Assembly: GCF_009687865.1 (NCBI RefSeq)
Contig: NZ_BLAE01000016.1
Coordinates: 62,001-126,000, forward strand
DNA: 64,000 bases
Direction of reading: 5' to 3'
Source: Acrocarpospora macrocephala
GTDB lineage: Bacteria > Actinomycetota > Actinomycetes > Streptosporangiales > Streptosporangiaceae
The notes below the pieces were generated by a model, which saw only the letters and a list, made by a program, of their open reading frames with translations, ran no database searches and was not told the origin of the DNA. Positions 62,316-64,000 of the stretch are shown one piece after another. How positions within the stretch are numbered: position 1 is the first letter of the stretch; every line of letters begins with the position of its first letter. Both the position numbers and the translations under genes were made by a program.

Positions 62316-63109
62316 GGAGCCCATCCTAACGGAGATCGTTAAGCTGATCGAATACCCCGATTTGTCCTCCGGTGTGCTCGCGGTGTGCTCGTGTGTCACG
62401 ATCTTGTAAGCGGCATGGTCGCGGAAAATCAGCTGGCCCGATCCCGCAGCGCAGAGCCGTGCCGTTTCGTGCCGCTTCATCCCTTGTTGTGGCCCACAGG
62501 TCCAGCAGCCAGGCGGGAGCTGAACAGCCGTTTGCACAGCCGAGCGTGGGGTTTGCCGCACGGCCACACCGAGAGCGTCGCTCCGGCGCCGTCCTCGTGG
62601 TCGCACGGGGCGTAGTCGTCCCGTACGGGTGGGCAGGCAGGAGGGCTGGAGCAGAGAAGATGATCGTTCATGGCGGATGGCCCACACAGGCGGCCACCGA
62701 TTCCACCGACACCAACCAAGACCGATCCAGCCGCCCATAAGGGACAAACGATCAATACGCTGAGCTGGGCTTTTTGTGGGCATGATCTGGGCAGATCCTG
62801 GGCGATGATCGCAAACATTGTCTACGACGCGTATGGGAAGCCATCGCGGACCAATGAGGAGCGGTCGCGCTGGGTCGTCCATAGGAAGCGGTTGGTTTAT
62901 GACAACCGGCGGATTCGGGTCGGCCTGGTTGATGTCTAGATTCGGGATAGGGAGCGGTTTGAGCATCACGTGGTTCATCTGGATCAGGCGGCGATGGCGC
63001 CGAGATCTTTCACCGCCATCCAAGGGAGCCGGTTACCGCGCAGGGGACACGACGCCGGGACGTGCGCAGGTGGGACAGGTGGGAGGCGCCGCTCCAGCAC
63101 GGCGAATGA
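62316..63109. other. Non-coding or decayed segment
   Basis: About 800 bp with only overlapping short frames on both strands, none resembling a known protein. It contains the 14-mer CTCCGGTGTGCTCG (62367-62380), which also occurs at 89-102 just outside the left IS. No RNA gene or repeat array is visible. Confidence 0.45.
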
Positions 63110-63245
63110 GCAATGACCTGCGGTGCTATCGCACGACTAGGCCGTTTATCAGGCAGGATCAGGTCTCGTATTCGCCTCGTTGACATCCATCGCGCTCGTT
63201 CGGGATCGGCCGGTTTCTGCTGCTGTGCCAGCGCAGCGACCCGGG
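63110..63245 (+). mobile_element. Highly degenerate IS left end
   Basis: Aligned by eye with the element at 61407-61530: both begin TGACCTGCGGT, share a GGCAGGATC block and then CTCGTTG, and later TTTCTGCTGC / CTTCTGCTGC. Insertions, deletions and substitutions have destroyed the frame. It is a third, older copy of the transposase N-terminal region. Confidence 0.45.
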
Positions 63246-63310
63246 ATGCATGTCGAGTCCGGTCTGCGTATCACCTGACCTGGTGCATCGAGCGCGGCCC
63301 TGAGGACTGA

Positions 63311-64000
63311 CGGCACGGGCTACTTCGAGAAGACGATCCGGCCCGCCCGACCCCGACGCCCACCGTAGAGCCGGCCCCCGAACCGCCCAGCGCCGAGGAG
63401 ATCGCGGCCACCGGCTGCCGTCCCGCCCACCGCGCACCCACGATCCGTCCGGTCGCTCCGAACGTCGCCGCTCAGGTCAACGCGGTCTGGCGGCGTATCG
63501 AACGGTGGCTCGCCCGCAAGGCGCCCGCAACCTATAAGAAGCTCGCACGCCCTGCCACTCAGCGGGCCATCGCCAAAGCCGAGGCGGCCATGGGGATGCG
63601 ATTCCCCGACGACCTGCGCGCCTCTCTGCTCCGTCACGACGGCGGCGGCTCTTGGGGCTTCGGCCCCGCCCCGTTCTATGAGCTGATGTCGGCCAAGTAC
63701 ATTCACTCGGACTGGAAGATGCTCTGCGGCATCGTCCTCGACGGGGCGTCCGGGGAGCTTGACACCAGTTGGTGGGACGGACACCTGATCCCCTTCGCCG
63801 CGGCTCACGACGGCGGCAACCTGTTCATCGACAGCCGTACGGGAAAGACCGGCGACTACTTCAACGAAACGGGCCTGACCTACGAAGGCGACGTGGTCTG
63901 GCCGTCCTACCTCGCGCTGCTCAAAGCGACGGCCCGATCGCTGGAGACCGGTAAGCCCATCCGAGGCTGGCGACCGGCCGTGGACAAGGGCGAGCTGAAC
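63311..64000 (+). CDS. SMI1/KNR4 (SUKH) family protein, start unclear, runs off the window
   Basis: An open frame without stop from 63311 to the window end. After a Pro-rich lead (PTPTPTVEPAPEPPSAEEIA) it shows the SUKH fold: VWRRIERWLARKAP, AEAAMGMRFPDDLRASLLRH, DGGGSWGF, and IPFAAAHDGGNLFIDSRTGK. No ATG or GTG precedes the domain in frame; the upstream DGTGYFEKTIRPARP lies in another frame, so the 5' part is probably truncated or frameshifted. SUKH proteins often are immunity proteins to contact-dependent toxins; no toxin gene is visible here. Confidence 0.55.

Noticed and set aside
62670-62939. Small plus-strand frames as genes
   Set aside because: No ribosome site, no recognisable motif and heavy overlap with frames on the other strand; the segment looks decayed.
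1-64000. CRISPR arrays, polyketide or NRPS biosynthetic modules
   Set aside because: No regularly spaced repeats and no ketosynthase, adenylation-PCP or other assembly-line domains were seen. The SARP-like domains belong to regulators of catabolic genes here.

Overview
The window is high-GC DNA from an actinomycete. The GC-rich third codon position, GTG starts, ATGA/GTGA gene overlaps, a folP2-gpgS pair of mycobacterial type, F420-type (LLM) oxidoreductases and a SARP-type regulatory domain all point that way. A Streptosporangiaceae-like host (Nonomuraea, Actinomadura and relatives) is my guess and cannot be proved from this sequence.

Layout. (1) 1-10.5 kb is a patchwork: an internally deleted insertion sequence, broken genes (FAD oxidase end, SDR with a stop and two frameshifts, integrase scrap, Orn/Lys/Arg decarboxylase end, 5'-truncated transposase) between intact genes: a lipoprotein hydrolase, a two-component pair, and the chromosomal set of a LigB-like protein, folP2 and gpgS. 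(2) 10.55-61.35 kb is one catabolic island of about 40 genes. (3) 61.4-64 kb is again debris: nested transposase 5' ends, the 3' half of a tRNA-Lys gene followed by a strong terminator (a probable integration scar), another degenerate IS end, and a SUKH-type protein running off the window.

The island encodes a two-subunit Rieske ring-hydroxylating dioxygenase, an NADH-oxidising flavoprotein with a built-in ferredoxin, an extradiol-type dioxygenase, a DHDPS-family hydratase-aldolase-like enzyme, a FAH-family hydratase, an alpha/beta hydrolase, SDRs, four aldehyde dehydrogenases, three P450s (one with ferredoxin and ferredoxin reductase beside it), two KstD/fumarate-reductase-like flavoproteins, two LLM oxidoreductases, an acyl-CoA synthetase, an ADP-forming CoA ligase, three class III CoA-transferases, a Cys-less thiolase/DUF35 pair of retro-aldolase type, an ACMSD-type amidohydrolase, an NMT1-type ABC importer with two binding lipoproteins, and an MFS exporter. 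Together this is a route for uptake and ring opening of a polycyclic aromatic or alicyclic compound and for CoA-dependent breakdown of the fragments. The substrate is unknown.

The most striking result is regulatory. Thirteen copies of a directly repeated element, consensus RTAAYG-N6-RTAAY (two half-sites exactly 12 bp apart), lie 24-58 nt before the first gene of almost every island operon, always in the same orientation relative to transcription, including three divergent promoters that carry one copy per direction. Two paralogous STAND-ATPase/BTAD regulators inside the island lack the element upstream of themselves and are the obvious candidates to bind it. I infer a single coordinately switched catabolic regulon.
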